From: JAIQFL01 sp035295745
GTDB taxonomy: Bacteria; Acidobacteriota; Terriglobia; Bryobacterales; Bryobacteraceae
Reading direction: 5' to 3'
Assembly: GCA_035295745.1 (NCBI GenBank)
Contig: DATGIL010000081.1
Span: 1-8,215 of the forward strand
DNA length: 8,215 nucleotides
The position numbers were made by a program, and so were the translations under genes. Position 1 is the first letter of the stretch; every line of letters begins with the position of its first letter. This document shows, piece by piece, positions 1 through 5,716 of this stretch. The notes below the pieces were generated by a model, which was given only the letters and a program-made list of their open reading frames with translations, did not search any database and had not been told where the DNA came from.

Positions 1-173
1 TCATCCGCCACCGAACTGTCCTTCCATGCCACACTTCACATTTCGGTAATCGGCGGAAAAGTGTTAATCCTTTAGCCTGATTGTCCTGTTACCAATCTCA
101 TCGGCGTTTCTGTTACCACTCAAGCCGGTCACTACCGTCGACGCGGCAAACAGAAGTGTTTGCGCCACCGAGG
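1..173. other. Intergenic region downstream of the operon, no gene supported
   Basis: No open frame here looks like a gene. The plus strand has a frame open from the window edge to a TAG at 73-75, too short to judge. A minus-strand ATG lies at 2-4 at the very edge, so a gene may start there and run out of the window; this cannot be tested from this sequence. A 9-base direct repeat (CTGTTACCA) occurs at 86-94 and 110-118, spaced 24 bases apart. A hairpin at 146-163 lies just beyond the stop of the last operon gene. Confidence 0.6.
146..163 (-). terminator. Possible operon-end hairpin
   Basis: A perfect 7-base inverted repeat (GCAAACA and TGTTTGC) with a 4-base loop begins 10 bases beyond the E2 stop codon. 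On the minus-strand RNA it can be lengthened by two G-C pairs if one C is bulged. Its position at the end of a nine-gene operon suits a terminator or an mRNA 3'-end stabiliser. No T-tract follows on the transcribed strand, so it does not fit a classical intrinsic terminator. Confidence 0.35.
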
Positions 174-743
174 CTAGGGAATCACGATGCGTTCGGCCCA
201 GGGATCATCTGCGGCGGCGGGAGGAGGAGCGGGGGGCTCTTCCTTTAGCGGCACCGTCACGATCTCGGTCTTTTCCACCAGCGGCGGAGCGATGGGGCGC
301 GGATCGATCGGCAGGAATTGAGGATGCTCCGCGGCCCAACGCGCGGCCAGGCCGTTCAGCGGACTCTTGGTGTTGTATTCCTGATAGGCGATCATCCGGC
401 CGACGCGCACAATCAGATCGTCGAGACCTTCCGATGGCGCCCAGAAATCGCCAATGCAGACGCTGATGTCATCGAAATTGGGATGAAATACCGGCGTCAC
501 CATACGGCATTGCGGGGCGCGGCGCGGGTAGCCGAGCGACAGATTCATCTCGAGCACGTGTTCCGCGCGATCCAGGATCTGCCCGGACGGATCGACGTAC
601 AATCCGCGGATGGAGTAGGTGATGCGATACTGCTCAGGCGGCAGTCCAGCGGTGCCGGTAATGCGGATCAGAGGCCAGTTGGCGAAGCGCACGCGCAGCT
701 TCTCGTAATCCTGGGTGAGACGGCGGACTCTCGGCGGTATCAT
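174..743 (-). CDS. E2-like (UBC fold) ubiquitin-conjugating enzyme
   Basis: This 189-residue protein matches the E2 fold closely. It has a hydrophobic strand and YP motif near 66-73, an HPN motif at 87-89, candidate catalytic Cys96 seven residues after the HPN asparagine (eight in typical eukaryotic E2s), a conserved Trp101-Ala-Pro, and a PLN segment at 128-130 where eukaryotic E2s have PLN followed by an alanine-rich helix. E2 enzymes accept the Ubl from E1 as a thioester on this cysteine and pass it to a lysine or to an E3. Residues 145-189 form a proline-rich, partly acidic tail (PAPPPAAADD) outside the core fold. No membrane segment is seen. Its ATG overlaps the stop of the DUF2752 gene (ATGA, 740-743) and has its own AGGGA ribosome-binding site 5 bases upstream. 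It is the last gene of the operon. The family call is secure; activity and partners are inferred. Confidence 0.93.
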   Translation of the reverse strand: MIPPRVRRLTQDYEKLRVRFANWPLIRITGTAGLPPEQYRITYSIRGLYVDPSGQILDRAEHVLEMNLSLGYPRRAPQCRMVTPVFHPNFDDISVCIGDFWAPSEGLDDLIVRVGRMIAYQEYNTKSPLNGLAARWAAEHPQFLPIDPRPIAPPLVEKTEIVTVPLKEEPPAPPPAAADDPWAERIVIP

Positions 744-1141
744 TGGAATCCCTGGAACAACCAGTGCATATTTCTAGCAAAGCCGAAGAGTACCGCTACC
801 GTCAACACGGCGCTCACGGCGGCCGGAGATTGGGGGATCGGGCGCCAACGGTCCCAGCGGAACGCGGAGTAGAGTTCCGCCGCTAGAAGCGCGAGCAAGA
901 AGGGCGCCAGCACTACGAAGAACAGATTGAGATGCGCGGCGTCGGTCCACCGACCGTCGAGCAACGCCGCCAGGGCGCGGGTCGCGCCGCAACCCGGGCA
1001 GAGAATGCCGAAGAGCGAGTGGAACGGGCAGGGCGGGTAAAAGCCGTGGGCCGCCGGGGGAAACAGGCGCAGGACCGCTGCCATCGCGCCGGTCACCGCC
1101 AGCAGCACGGCCGCCTGATGTCGCGCGGAACGGAATCGCAT
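740..1141 (-). CDS. DUF2752 family small membrane protein
   Basis: This 133-residue protein carries the DUF2752 signature: an FYPPCPF segment (Cys38) followed by GILCPGCGATRA at 45-56 (Cys48 and Cys51), then a G-x-W-x-x-A-x-x-L-N stretch leading into a membrane helix. Hydrophobic segments lie at about 8-27, 71-92 and 107-122, so it is an inner-membrane protein. The family has no established function. From memory, DUF2752 genes often sit near TM2-domain or CD225-like membrane genes, and here a TM2 gene lies two genes upstream. The three conserved cysteines could bind a metal or form a disulfide; this is not known. An AGGG lies only two bases before the ATG and overlaps the TAG of the preceding GYF gene. 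The 3' end overlaps the E2 gene by 4 bases. Confidence 0.85.
   Translation of the reverse strand: MRFRSARHQAAVLLAVTGAMAAVLRLFPPAAHGFYPPCPFHSLFGILCPGCGATRALAALLDGRWTDAAHLNLFFVVLAPFLLALLAAELYSAFRWDRWRPIPQSPAAVSAVLTVAVLFGFARNMHWLFQGFQ
749..753 (-). promoter_or_regulatory. Ribosome-binding site of the E2 gene
   Basis: AGGGA on the minus strand, 5 bases before the ATG at 743-741, lies inside the end of the DUF2752 gene. It supports this start and suggests that E2 can be initiated independently as well as by coupling through the ATGA overlap. Confidence 0.55.
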
Positions 1142-1145
1142 GACC

Positions 1146-1847
1146 CTATCGCGGCAGAACGCCGGTCGTCTTCCACTGGCGAATGCGGTTGAAATGGTAC
1201 TGGAAATAGAAGACGTTGAAGAAGAAGACCATGACGCCGCTCAGGCGAAGACCGATCGGCTCCACTGAGTTGTAGTATTCCTCCAAAGCGGACTTGATGC
1301 TGAAATGGCCGATGATGAAGAACACCACGGAACCTAACAGGATCAGCCCGCCGAAGGCCTGAAGCGCGTCTTCCCGGCTGGTGACTCCGGCAATCATGAT
1401 GATGTAGCCAATCACCAGTCCCACCACCGCCAGAATATACATGGTGAGGCCGTTAAAATCGGGCTTCAATTTCTTGACGAAGTTCGCCTGGACGAACATC
1501 CAGATGGTGGTGAAGATGCCGCAAAAGACAGCGATCACGAGCAGAACTGCCCAGTGGAGATCTGGGGGTAGAGGCCCAGGCCCGGGCTGTCCAGCCATGG
1601 GCACCTGGCCCATGGGGCCGGGCTGCTGGTACATCGGCACTTGTCCGTAATTTGGCGTGGGGCCAGGAGTCACCGGCTGCTGAGGCGGAATATTGCCCAA
1701 GATCTGCGACACCGGCACCCACGAAGCCATCCCTTCGCTGTGCGCCAGATCGGTGAGCAGGATGTTCCCGTCCGCGACATAACGCTGCACTTCTGCCAGC
1801 GTATAAGGTCCAAACTGTTGGCCGTCGCGTGAGATGTAGTAGTTCAT
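1146..1847 (-). CDS. GYF-domain (GYF_2/DUF4339-type) polytopic membrane protein
   Basis: Residues 2-50 of this 233-residue protein form a GYF_2-like domain: YYISRDGQQFGPY at the start (the G-P-Y at 13-15) and a conserved Trp43 in an A-S-W-V-P context. GYF domains in eukaryotes bind proline-rich peptides. Residues 53-94 are a flexible Pro/Gly/Gln-rich linker with repeated PxxGQVPM-like pieces. The rest has about four membrane helices, near 97-120, 134-154, 165-183 and 201-217, and resembles DUF4234-type membrane domains (LPPDLHW entry, a helix starting near GIFTTIW). It lacks catalytic motifs, so an adaptor or scaffold role is the likeliest reading (inference). It follows the RING-TM2 gene by 10 bases and starts from a strong GAGGAG site. 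The DUF2752 gene begins 4 bases after its stop. Confidence 0.82.
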   Translation of the reverse strand: MNYYISRDGQQFGPYTLAEVQRYVADGNILLTDLAHSEGMASWVPVSQILGNIPPQQPVTPGPTPNYGQVPMYQQPGPMGQVPMAGQPGPGPLPPDLHWAVLLVIAVFCGIFTTIWMFVQANFVKKLKPDFNGLTMYILAVVGLVIGYIIMIAGVTSREDALQAFGGLILLGSVVFFIIGHFSIKSALEEYYNSVEPIGLRLSGVMVFFFNVFYFQYHFNRIRQWKTTGVLPR

Positions 1848-1853
1848 CGGTTT

Positions 1854-1859
1854 CTCCTC
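1854..1859 (-). promoter_or_regulatory. Strong ribosome-binding site of the GYF gene
   Basis: GAGGAG on the minus strand lies 6 bases before the ATG at 1847-1845 and overlaps the TGA stop of the preceding RING-TM2 gene (1860-1858). It is the clearest Shine-Dalgarno sequence in the operon and fixes this start. It may allow more GYF protein to be made than its upstream neighbours. Confidence 0.75.
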
Positions 1860-2412
1860 AAACCATGTATACGTTGTGACCGTCGCGGTCGACTAGACAG
1901 ACTTCGACTATAGCCCAAATCCACGAAATCAGAGCCCCCATAAAAAAGGTGGCGAGGGTGATCGCCAGTTGAATCGCTCCCTTGTTGGTGTGGCCCGCAT
2001 AAAAGTTGTGTACGCCAAACATCCCCAGGAAGATCCCCAAAAGAACATACACCGTCCGGCTTTTCGGCGGACCGGCGTACGGCGGTACCGGTTGCCAGTA
2101 CGGCAGCGGCGCGGGATTGTAGCCTCCCAAGGACATTCCCGGGCCGGGAGAGACGAAATTTGCGGGCGGAGGAGGAGGCACATAAGTCCGCGTGAGAGGC
2201 GGGGGTGGTGGAGCGGCATACGCCTGGAAGTCCGCTGGAACTACCGTTACTTTGGGCTCTTCGGGAGGCGCCCCGGCACATCCGAAGACGGTACAGCCGC
2301 GATTCTCCTCCCAACACTCCGGGTGGTGTGCCGCGCCGCAGACGGTGCAGTGGACGCGCTCCGCGGTTTCCGGTGCAATCTCGGAATTGCAATAGGGACA
2401 GACCGGATTCAC
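1858..2412 (-). CDS. RING-finger / TM2-domain membrane protein, candidate E3
   Basis: The 184-residue product starts with a RING-type treble clef, matching prokaryotic RING finger family 1. The likely metal ligands are Cys5, Cys8, Cys22, Cys25, His30, Cys33, Cys40 and Cys45, spaced C-x2-C-x13-C-x2-C-x4-H-x2-C-x6-C-x4-C. Residues 64-117 are a proline-rich linker with two runs of five prolines. Residues 119-177 are a TM2 domain: a first helix ending in GMFGVHNFYAG, then a second helix (ISWIWAIVEVCLV), with Glu170 where many TM2 domains have Asp. The basic PPKSRT segment before the first helix suggests a cytoplasmic N-terminus. RING domains recruit E2 enzymes, so within this operon it is the natural candidate for an E3 or E2 anchor (inference). 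The start is GTG; it overlaps the stop of the FHA gene as GTGA (2409-2412) and is needed to include the first Cys pair. Confidence 0.9.
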   Translation of the reverse strand: MNPVCPYCNSEIAPETAERVHCTVCGAAHHPECWEENRGCTVFGCAGAPPEEPKVTVVPADFQAYAAPPPPPLTRTYVPPPPPANFVSPGPGMSLGGYNPAPLPYWQPVPPYAGPPKSRTVYVLLGIFLGMFGVHNFYAGHTNKGAIQLAITLATFFMGALISWIWAIVEVCLVDRDGHNVYMV

Positions 2413-3452
2413 CGCGAGTGGCGCTCCCGATCGCGATAGAGGAAGCCGTAGCGGCCGATTTGGATGGTATCGCCGGAGTGCAGAACGGCTTCGTTCGACA
2501 GCCTCCCTTGCACGGAGACCGGGCCGAAGGCGCGCAAGAGGGCCCGCCCGTTGCGCAGTTCAATGGCCGCGTGCCGGGCCATCACCGATTGATCCTTGAA
2601 GAGATAGATGTCGCAGGACTGGTGGCTGCCGACGATGGTGAGTGGCTTGTAGAGGATGAACTGCTTCCCGGCCAGAGGACCGGCGGCGACATAGATCCAG
2701 CGATCTTTGAGGGCGGATTCTACCAAGCCCATGGCGATCCCCGTGGCCGCGCCGAATAGCGCCATACCGATGGCGCGGCTGGTGCCCGCGCCCTTGGTGG
2801 CGATGGAGATCGGATCGAAGAGAAATCCGCCCAATCCCGCGCCTAAAACACCCCCGGCGACGCCGTACAGACACTTCCTCCCGGACTGCCCGACGATCCC
2901 ATAGACCAGCCCGCCCGCGACGCCGAACCCCATCCAGGCGATGGCGCGCGTGATCCAGAGCGCGGGGCTCTTGATCGACAGTCCACCCGACTGCGCGAGG
3001 ATGGAGATCCCGATGGTGAAGATCACGTTGGCAATGAAATAGAAGACGAAGCCGAAAACAATGCCTAATGCGACGCCGAGACTGCCGCGGATGAGCGCCT
3101 TGCGGGTGGAGTGTTCCACCACGCTTTCGGCCATTCCGAATCCCACGCACATGAGTACCAGCATCAGGGGAAACAGGATGACATTGGCCCAGGTGGGTTG
3201 GCCGCCGTCGTGGAACCAGGGTTCGCAGATGCCCCAGGCGAGCAGTGCGCCGGTGAGTCCGGCAAGTCCGAGGTAGGCCCAAGCCTTGCGCAGGAGGCTG
3301 CCGCTGGATTCCTCGGTAGCGGGCAGGGCGGGTTCGAGGACGCTGCCGAATCCCCCCGGTCCTTCAGGCGATTGCGCTGTGGCAGGGGCTTGAATCCGGT
3401 CGAGATCCTCCGCGGTGATGCGGATCTTGCCGTCGTCGTTCTCAGCGCTCAT
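2409..3452 (-). CDS. Polytopic membrane protein with C-terminal FHA domain
   Basis: I place the start at the ATG at 3452-3450, which overlaps the stop of the JAB gene (ATGA). An open frame reaches further upstream, but only through sequence antiparallel to the JAB gene. The 347-residue protein has a soluble N-terminus (1-55), about six glycine-rich hydrophobic segments (near 57-76, 88-110, 120-152, 164-187, 194-213 and 226-245), and a C-terminal FHA domain at about 258-340. FHA features are G275, CDIYL at 280-284, His294 (ARHAAI), and the closing HSGDTIQIG at 325-333. FHA domains normally bind phosphothreonine. The Arg that usually follows the first Gly is Ser276 here, so phosphopeptide binding may be weakened or lost. 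With an even helix count, both ends would be cytoplasmic, on the same side as E1, E2 and Ubl (inference). No kinase or phosphatase gene is present in the window. Confidence 0.85.
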   Translation of the reverse strand: MSAENDDGKIRITAEDLDRIQAPATAQSPEGPGGFGSVLEPALPATEESSGSLLRKAWAYLGLAGLTGALLAWGICEPWFHDGGQPTWANVILFPLMLVLMCVGFGMAESVVEHSTRKALIRGSLGVALGIVFGFVFYFIANVIFTIGISILAQSGGLSIKSPALWITRAIAWMGFGVAGGLVYGIVGQSGRKCLYGVAGGVLGAGLGGFLFDPISIATKGAGTSRAIGMALFGAATGIAMGLVESALKDRWIYVAAGPLAGKQFILYKPLTIVGSHQSCDIYLFKDQSVMARHAAIELRNGRALLRAFGPVSVQGRLSNEAVLHSGDTIQIGRYGFLYRDRERHSR

Positions 3453-4207
3453 TTCTTCTGGCCCCCTTCGGGCGCGGGTGCGGCAATCTCGGGACGCGAT
3501 GGGCCGTGATCGGGAATCACGACAACGGGCATTAAGAGAGAGCCGATGACGAATCCTACGATGATGGCCAGCAGGTGCGATAGGGTGAAGCCGATCCAGC
3601 CGGCGATGCGGCGGCGTGTTCCGCCGGACTCGCGGCCGGCGTCCCGCTCCTGCTCTTCCGGTTCGAAAGCTGGCGGAGCGGGCTCCGGCTCGGTTTTCGT
3701 GGAGCGGGTGGCACCCGGCCGGTCGCGCACCGCGATCTCGGTGACGCGTTGGATCTCGCCCGCGTGCCAGGCAAAGCACCCCTCCTCGTCGCTATGCGGA
3801 TCGAAGACCCACGCCACCTGGTTGGGATTGGAGAAAAAATTCCGATGGATGAAGGTGTCGTGCTCCGAGAGGAAGACACCGAAGCCGGGGTGAGAATGGT
3901 ACCAGCCCACAATCCGCTTGTCTGGGTATTGGGAGTCCTTGACTTGGTAGATATGGGTCCAGGTGTCCTGGGTGAAGGTGACGTGGCTACCGCCCTGGCG
4001 CGCGTCTTCGCCGGGGATGGATGCCTCGACGACGGTGTTCTCGCCCGCGAGATCGCCGATCAGGACGCCGCAAATCTCCGCACTCATGGAGGACCGGGCG
4101 TGCTGGCGGATGCGGCGTAAGACCTCCGCGTCGAACTCAATGCGCAGTTTTCCGGCCGCTTCCGGACTGGCTTTCCGGGCTTCCGCGGATTTGGCTGTGC
4201 GCTTCAT
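3449..4207 (-). CDS. JAB/JAMM (Mov34/MPN-type) isopeptidase with C-terminal membrane anchor
   Basis: This 252-residue protein carries a complete JAMM zinc-protease signature. Glu44 lies in SAEICGVLIG, and His104, His106, Ser114 and Asp117 lie in GWYHSHPGFGVFLSEHD, matching H-x-H-x7-S-x2-D exactly. JAMM proteases remove ubiquitin or Ubl from targets or trim Ubl precursors. The catalytic domain spans about 20-160. A charged, proline-containing linker (162-200) follows, then one strongly hydrophobic helix at about 201-231 preceded by three arginines, which points to a cytoplasmic catalytic domain anchored to the inner membrane. A short Pro/Gly tail ends in two lysines. Its ATG overlaps the E1 stop (4204-4207) without a clear ribosome-binding site, so coupled translation is likely. 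In this context deconjugation or processing of the adjacent Ubl is the best-supported role. Confidence 0.93.
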   Translation of the reverse strand: MKRTAKSAEARKASPEAAGKLRIEFDAEVLRRIRQHARSSMSAEICGVLIGDLAGENTVVEASIPGEDARQGGSHVTFTQDTWTHIYQVKDSQYPDKRIVGWYHSHPGFGVFLSEHDTFIHRNFFSNPNQVAWVFDPHSDEEGCFAWHAGEIQRVTEIAVRDRPGATRSTKTEPEPAPPAFEPEEQERDAGRESGGTRRRIAGWIGFTLSHLLAIIVGFVIGSLLMPVVVIPDHGPSRPEIAAPAPEGGQKK

Positions 4208-5427
4208 ACGGTGACAGCCGTGGCGACGTGGAGCGGACCGAGGACCGCCGCCTCATCGCCCGCAATCAGCATCGCGATCTCACGTTCTCCCGATCGTGCA
4301 GTGTAGACATCGAAGGGAGGCAAACCCAATGCGCTGAGCTTGCCGCTGCCGAAGCTCTCGGTGCCGTGGTAGCTGTGGATCGCACTCACGGCGCGCAGGC
4401 AGCCATCGCGTGGGCATCTCCCCCGCTCGGCGGAAACGGATCCGACGGGCGCGAATACTTCCTCTTCCTCGCCGCACTGGGGACAGACGAGCTTGTGAAT
4501 GAGGTCGCGGCTGAATTCGACCACCGTGTCGCGGCTTCCCAATTCGCGGACTGCTAAGGCGTGCAGATCGCCCAGGGAAAGATCGGCCGAACTCTCCGGG
4601 AGACGCATCACATTCTCATATACGTAATGACTGAGGCATTCCGGATTATCGGTGTACTCCACGCGGTAAGAGGTGTGGTTCATCCCGTCGAAAACGAAGC
4701 CCGCGCCAGCCAGCACGGGCAGGCCGTGCAGGTATTTCAGGCACTCCTGCACCTGGATGCCGGCGATCACCGACGCCGTGGTCGGAGTGGTGGGTACCTT
4801 GCCCGCCGTCATTTCTTCGCGCGTAAGCAAGTTGCAGGACATACGGCGCTCCAGGATCTCCCAATCCTTCTCGCCGAGCGTACATTCGTAGCAGGGCGGC
4901 TGGCCGGGGAGGAACATGCGGGCCACGCCGCTGAGGCCTTCGATAGCGCCATCCACCCAGGGCCGCCGCATTTTCCAGGCCCAGCGATTGATCCAGAGGC
5001 GGGCTTCGCGATTGTCGAGGCCGGCGAGAATCACGTCCGCCCAGGAGAACAGGCCGGTTCCGACGTCCCACAACACGTTAGCGACGAGTGGACGAACAAC
5101 GGCTCGGTCGTAGAGTTGCCGATAGGCTGCCGCCGCGGCTTCGGCTTTGGCCCGGCCGACATCATCCGGCCGGTAGAGTACGCTGCGCGAGAGGTTCGAG
5201 AGTTCGATGTGGTCGCCATCTACTACCACCACGCGCTCGAAGCCGAGCATCGCGAGGTTTTTGAGAATCTCGTTGCCCAGAGCGCCGGCGCCGATCACCA
5301 GCAGGTTGGTCTCGCGGATGCGGTCCTGGTTCCACCAGGGCAACAGGCGGAAGCGGCTGAAGCGGTCCTCTGCGAGTTGCCGGTCGGCGAGTTCCTGCGC
5401 GGTGATGTGCAGCGAGGCGTCGGGCAT
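4204..5427 (-). CDS. E1-like ThiF/MoeB-family Ubl-activating enzyme with C-terminal zinc module
   Basis: Residues 20-265 of this 407-residue protein form a ThiF/E1 adenylation domain. They include GAGALG at 46-51, Asp70 and Asp72 in VVVVDGDHIELSN, Asn78 and Arg81 (NLSR), Lys94, and Asp138 in the LDN motif. E1s adenylate the Ubl C-terminus and, in ubiquitin-type systems, carry it as a thioester. Cys198 (RRMSCN), before the VPTTPTTASVIAG crossover, is the best candidate active cysteine. Cys179 and Cys182 (CYEC) form one zinc half-site. The C-terminal third (about 280-407) holds Cys315-x2-Cys318 and Cys338-x4-Cys343, so it may supply the other half-site or its own zinc ribbon, and might serve as an E2- or Ubl-docking part in place of the eukaryotic UFD (inference). 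The gene lies 8 bases after the Ubl gene and overlaps the JAB gene. No clear Shine-Dalgarno is seen. Confidence 0.93.
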   Translation of the reverse strand: MPDASLHITAQELADRQLAEDRFSRFRLLPWWNQDRIRETNLLVIGAGALGNEILKNLAMLGFERVVVVDGDHIELSNLSRSVLYRPDDVGRAKAEAAAAAYRQLYDRAVVRPLVANVLWDVGTGLFSWADVILAGLDNREARLWINRWAWKMRRPWVDGAIEGLSGVARMFLPGQPPCYECTLGEKDWEILERRMSCNLLTREEMTAGKVPTTPTTASVIAGIQVQECLKYLHGLPVLAGAGFVFDGMNHTSYRVEYTDNPECLSHYVYENVMRLPESSADLSLGDLHALAVRELGSRDTVVEFSRDLIHKLVCPQCGEEEEVFAPVGSVSAERGRCPRDGCLRAVSAIHSYHGTESFGSGKLSALGLPPFDVYTARSGEREIAMLIAGDEAAVLGPLHVATAVTV

Positions 5428-5435
5428 AGGTCGGC

Positions 5436-5714
5436 TTATCGCCGGGCCCCCGCCGTGATCTCCGGTTGCAGTCGCAGGATGTCGCCTTCGTGTACCGCGG
5501 ATTCGCTCAGCGATTGGGAATCCTGAAGCTGGCGTCCGGAGTTCTTATGGTGAAACTTGTAACTCAGCGGCGCGCCATCGGGACCATTCCTGGGCAGGCG
5601 CAACTTCTCCACCAACACCAGAATGATCTTGTTGATCGGGGCATCGTCCGGCAATTCCACCGGGACCCGTTTGTTCTCCGTCGAATCGTAGACCGTTACG
5701 TTGATTGTGGCCAT
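5436..5714 (-). CDS. YukD/EsaB-type ubiquitin-like protein, putative modifier
   Basis: This 92-residue protein reads as a beta-grasp Ubl of the YukD/EsaB kind. It has a first strand INVTVYD, a V-P-V-E-L-P turn, a helix at 26-39 (APINKIILVLVEKL), a strand LSYKFHHKNSGRQL, a D-S-Q-S-L turn, and a last strand GDILRLQPEI. EsaB/YukD proteins are otherwise known as small partners of type VII secretion, but no WXG100 or EssC gene is present here and the neighbours are E1, JAB and E2, so a modifier role fits better. The C-terminus is ITAGARR and has no GlyGly. Either the chain is used through another end or it is trimmed after Gly89 by a protease such as the adjacent JAB enzyme (inference). It begins 2 bases after the stop of the protease gene and has no clear ribosome-binding site, so translation is probably coupled. 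Confidence 0.88.
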   Translation of the reverse strand: MATINVTVYDSTENKRVPVELPDDAPINKIILVLVEKLRLPRNGPDGAPLSYKFHHKNSGRQLQDSQSLSESAVHEGDILRLQPEITAGARR

Positions 5715-5716
5715 AG

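Noticed and set aside
1844..2563. Minus-strand frame of 239 codons overlapping the RING-TM2 gene in another frame
   Set aside because: It is rich in Arg and Ser with no domain pattern, while the alternative frame encodes complete RING and TM2 motifs.
2560..3282. Minus-strand frame of 240 codons within the FHA gene
   Set aside because: Its His/Arg-rich shadow translation contrasts with the membrane helices and FHA motifs in the chosen frame.
3453..3779. Upstream extension of the FHA gene by 109 codons
   Set aside because: The extension overlaps the JAB gene almost to its middle and is Arg-rich with no domain. The ATGA overlap at 3449-3452 gives a natural start.
4021..4557. Plus-strand open frame of 178 codons opposite the JAB/E1 junction
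   Set aside because: It is an arginine-rich, motif-free shadow of two well-supported minus-strand genes.
4561..5526. Plus-strand open frame of 321 codons opposite the E1 and Ubl genes
   Set aside because: It is antiparallel to the E1 gene, whose motifs are unmistakable. Its translation has no recognisable domain, and its length is explained by high GC.
5436..5714. Part of a type VII secretion (Esx/Yuk) locus because the Ubl is YukD/EsaB-like
   Set aside because: No WXG100 protein, EssC/FtsK-type ATPase or EccB/D-like gene is in the window. The neighbours are conjugation enzymes.
4204..5714. Thiamine or molybdopterin biosynthesis pair (ThiF/ThiS or MoeB/MoaD)
   Set aside because: The Ubl has no C-terminal GlyGly and is not MoaD- or ThiS-like. 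No thi or moa genes are nearby, and E2, RING and JAMM genes are.
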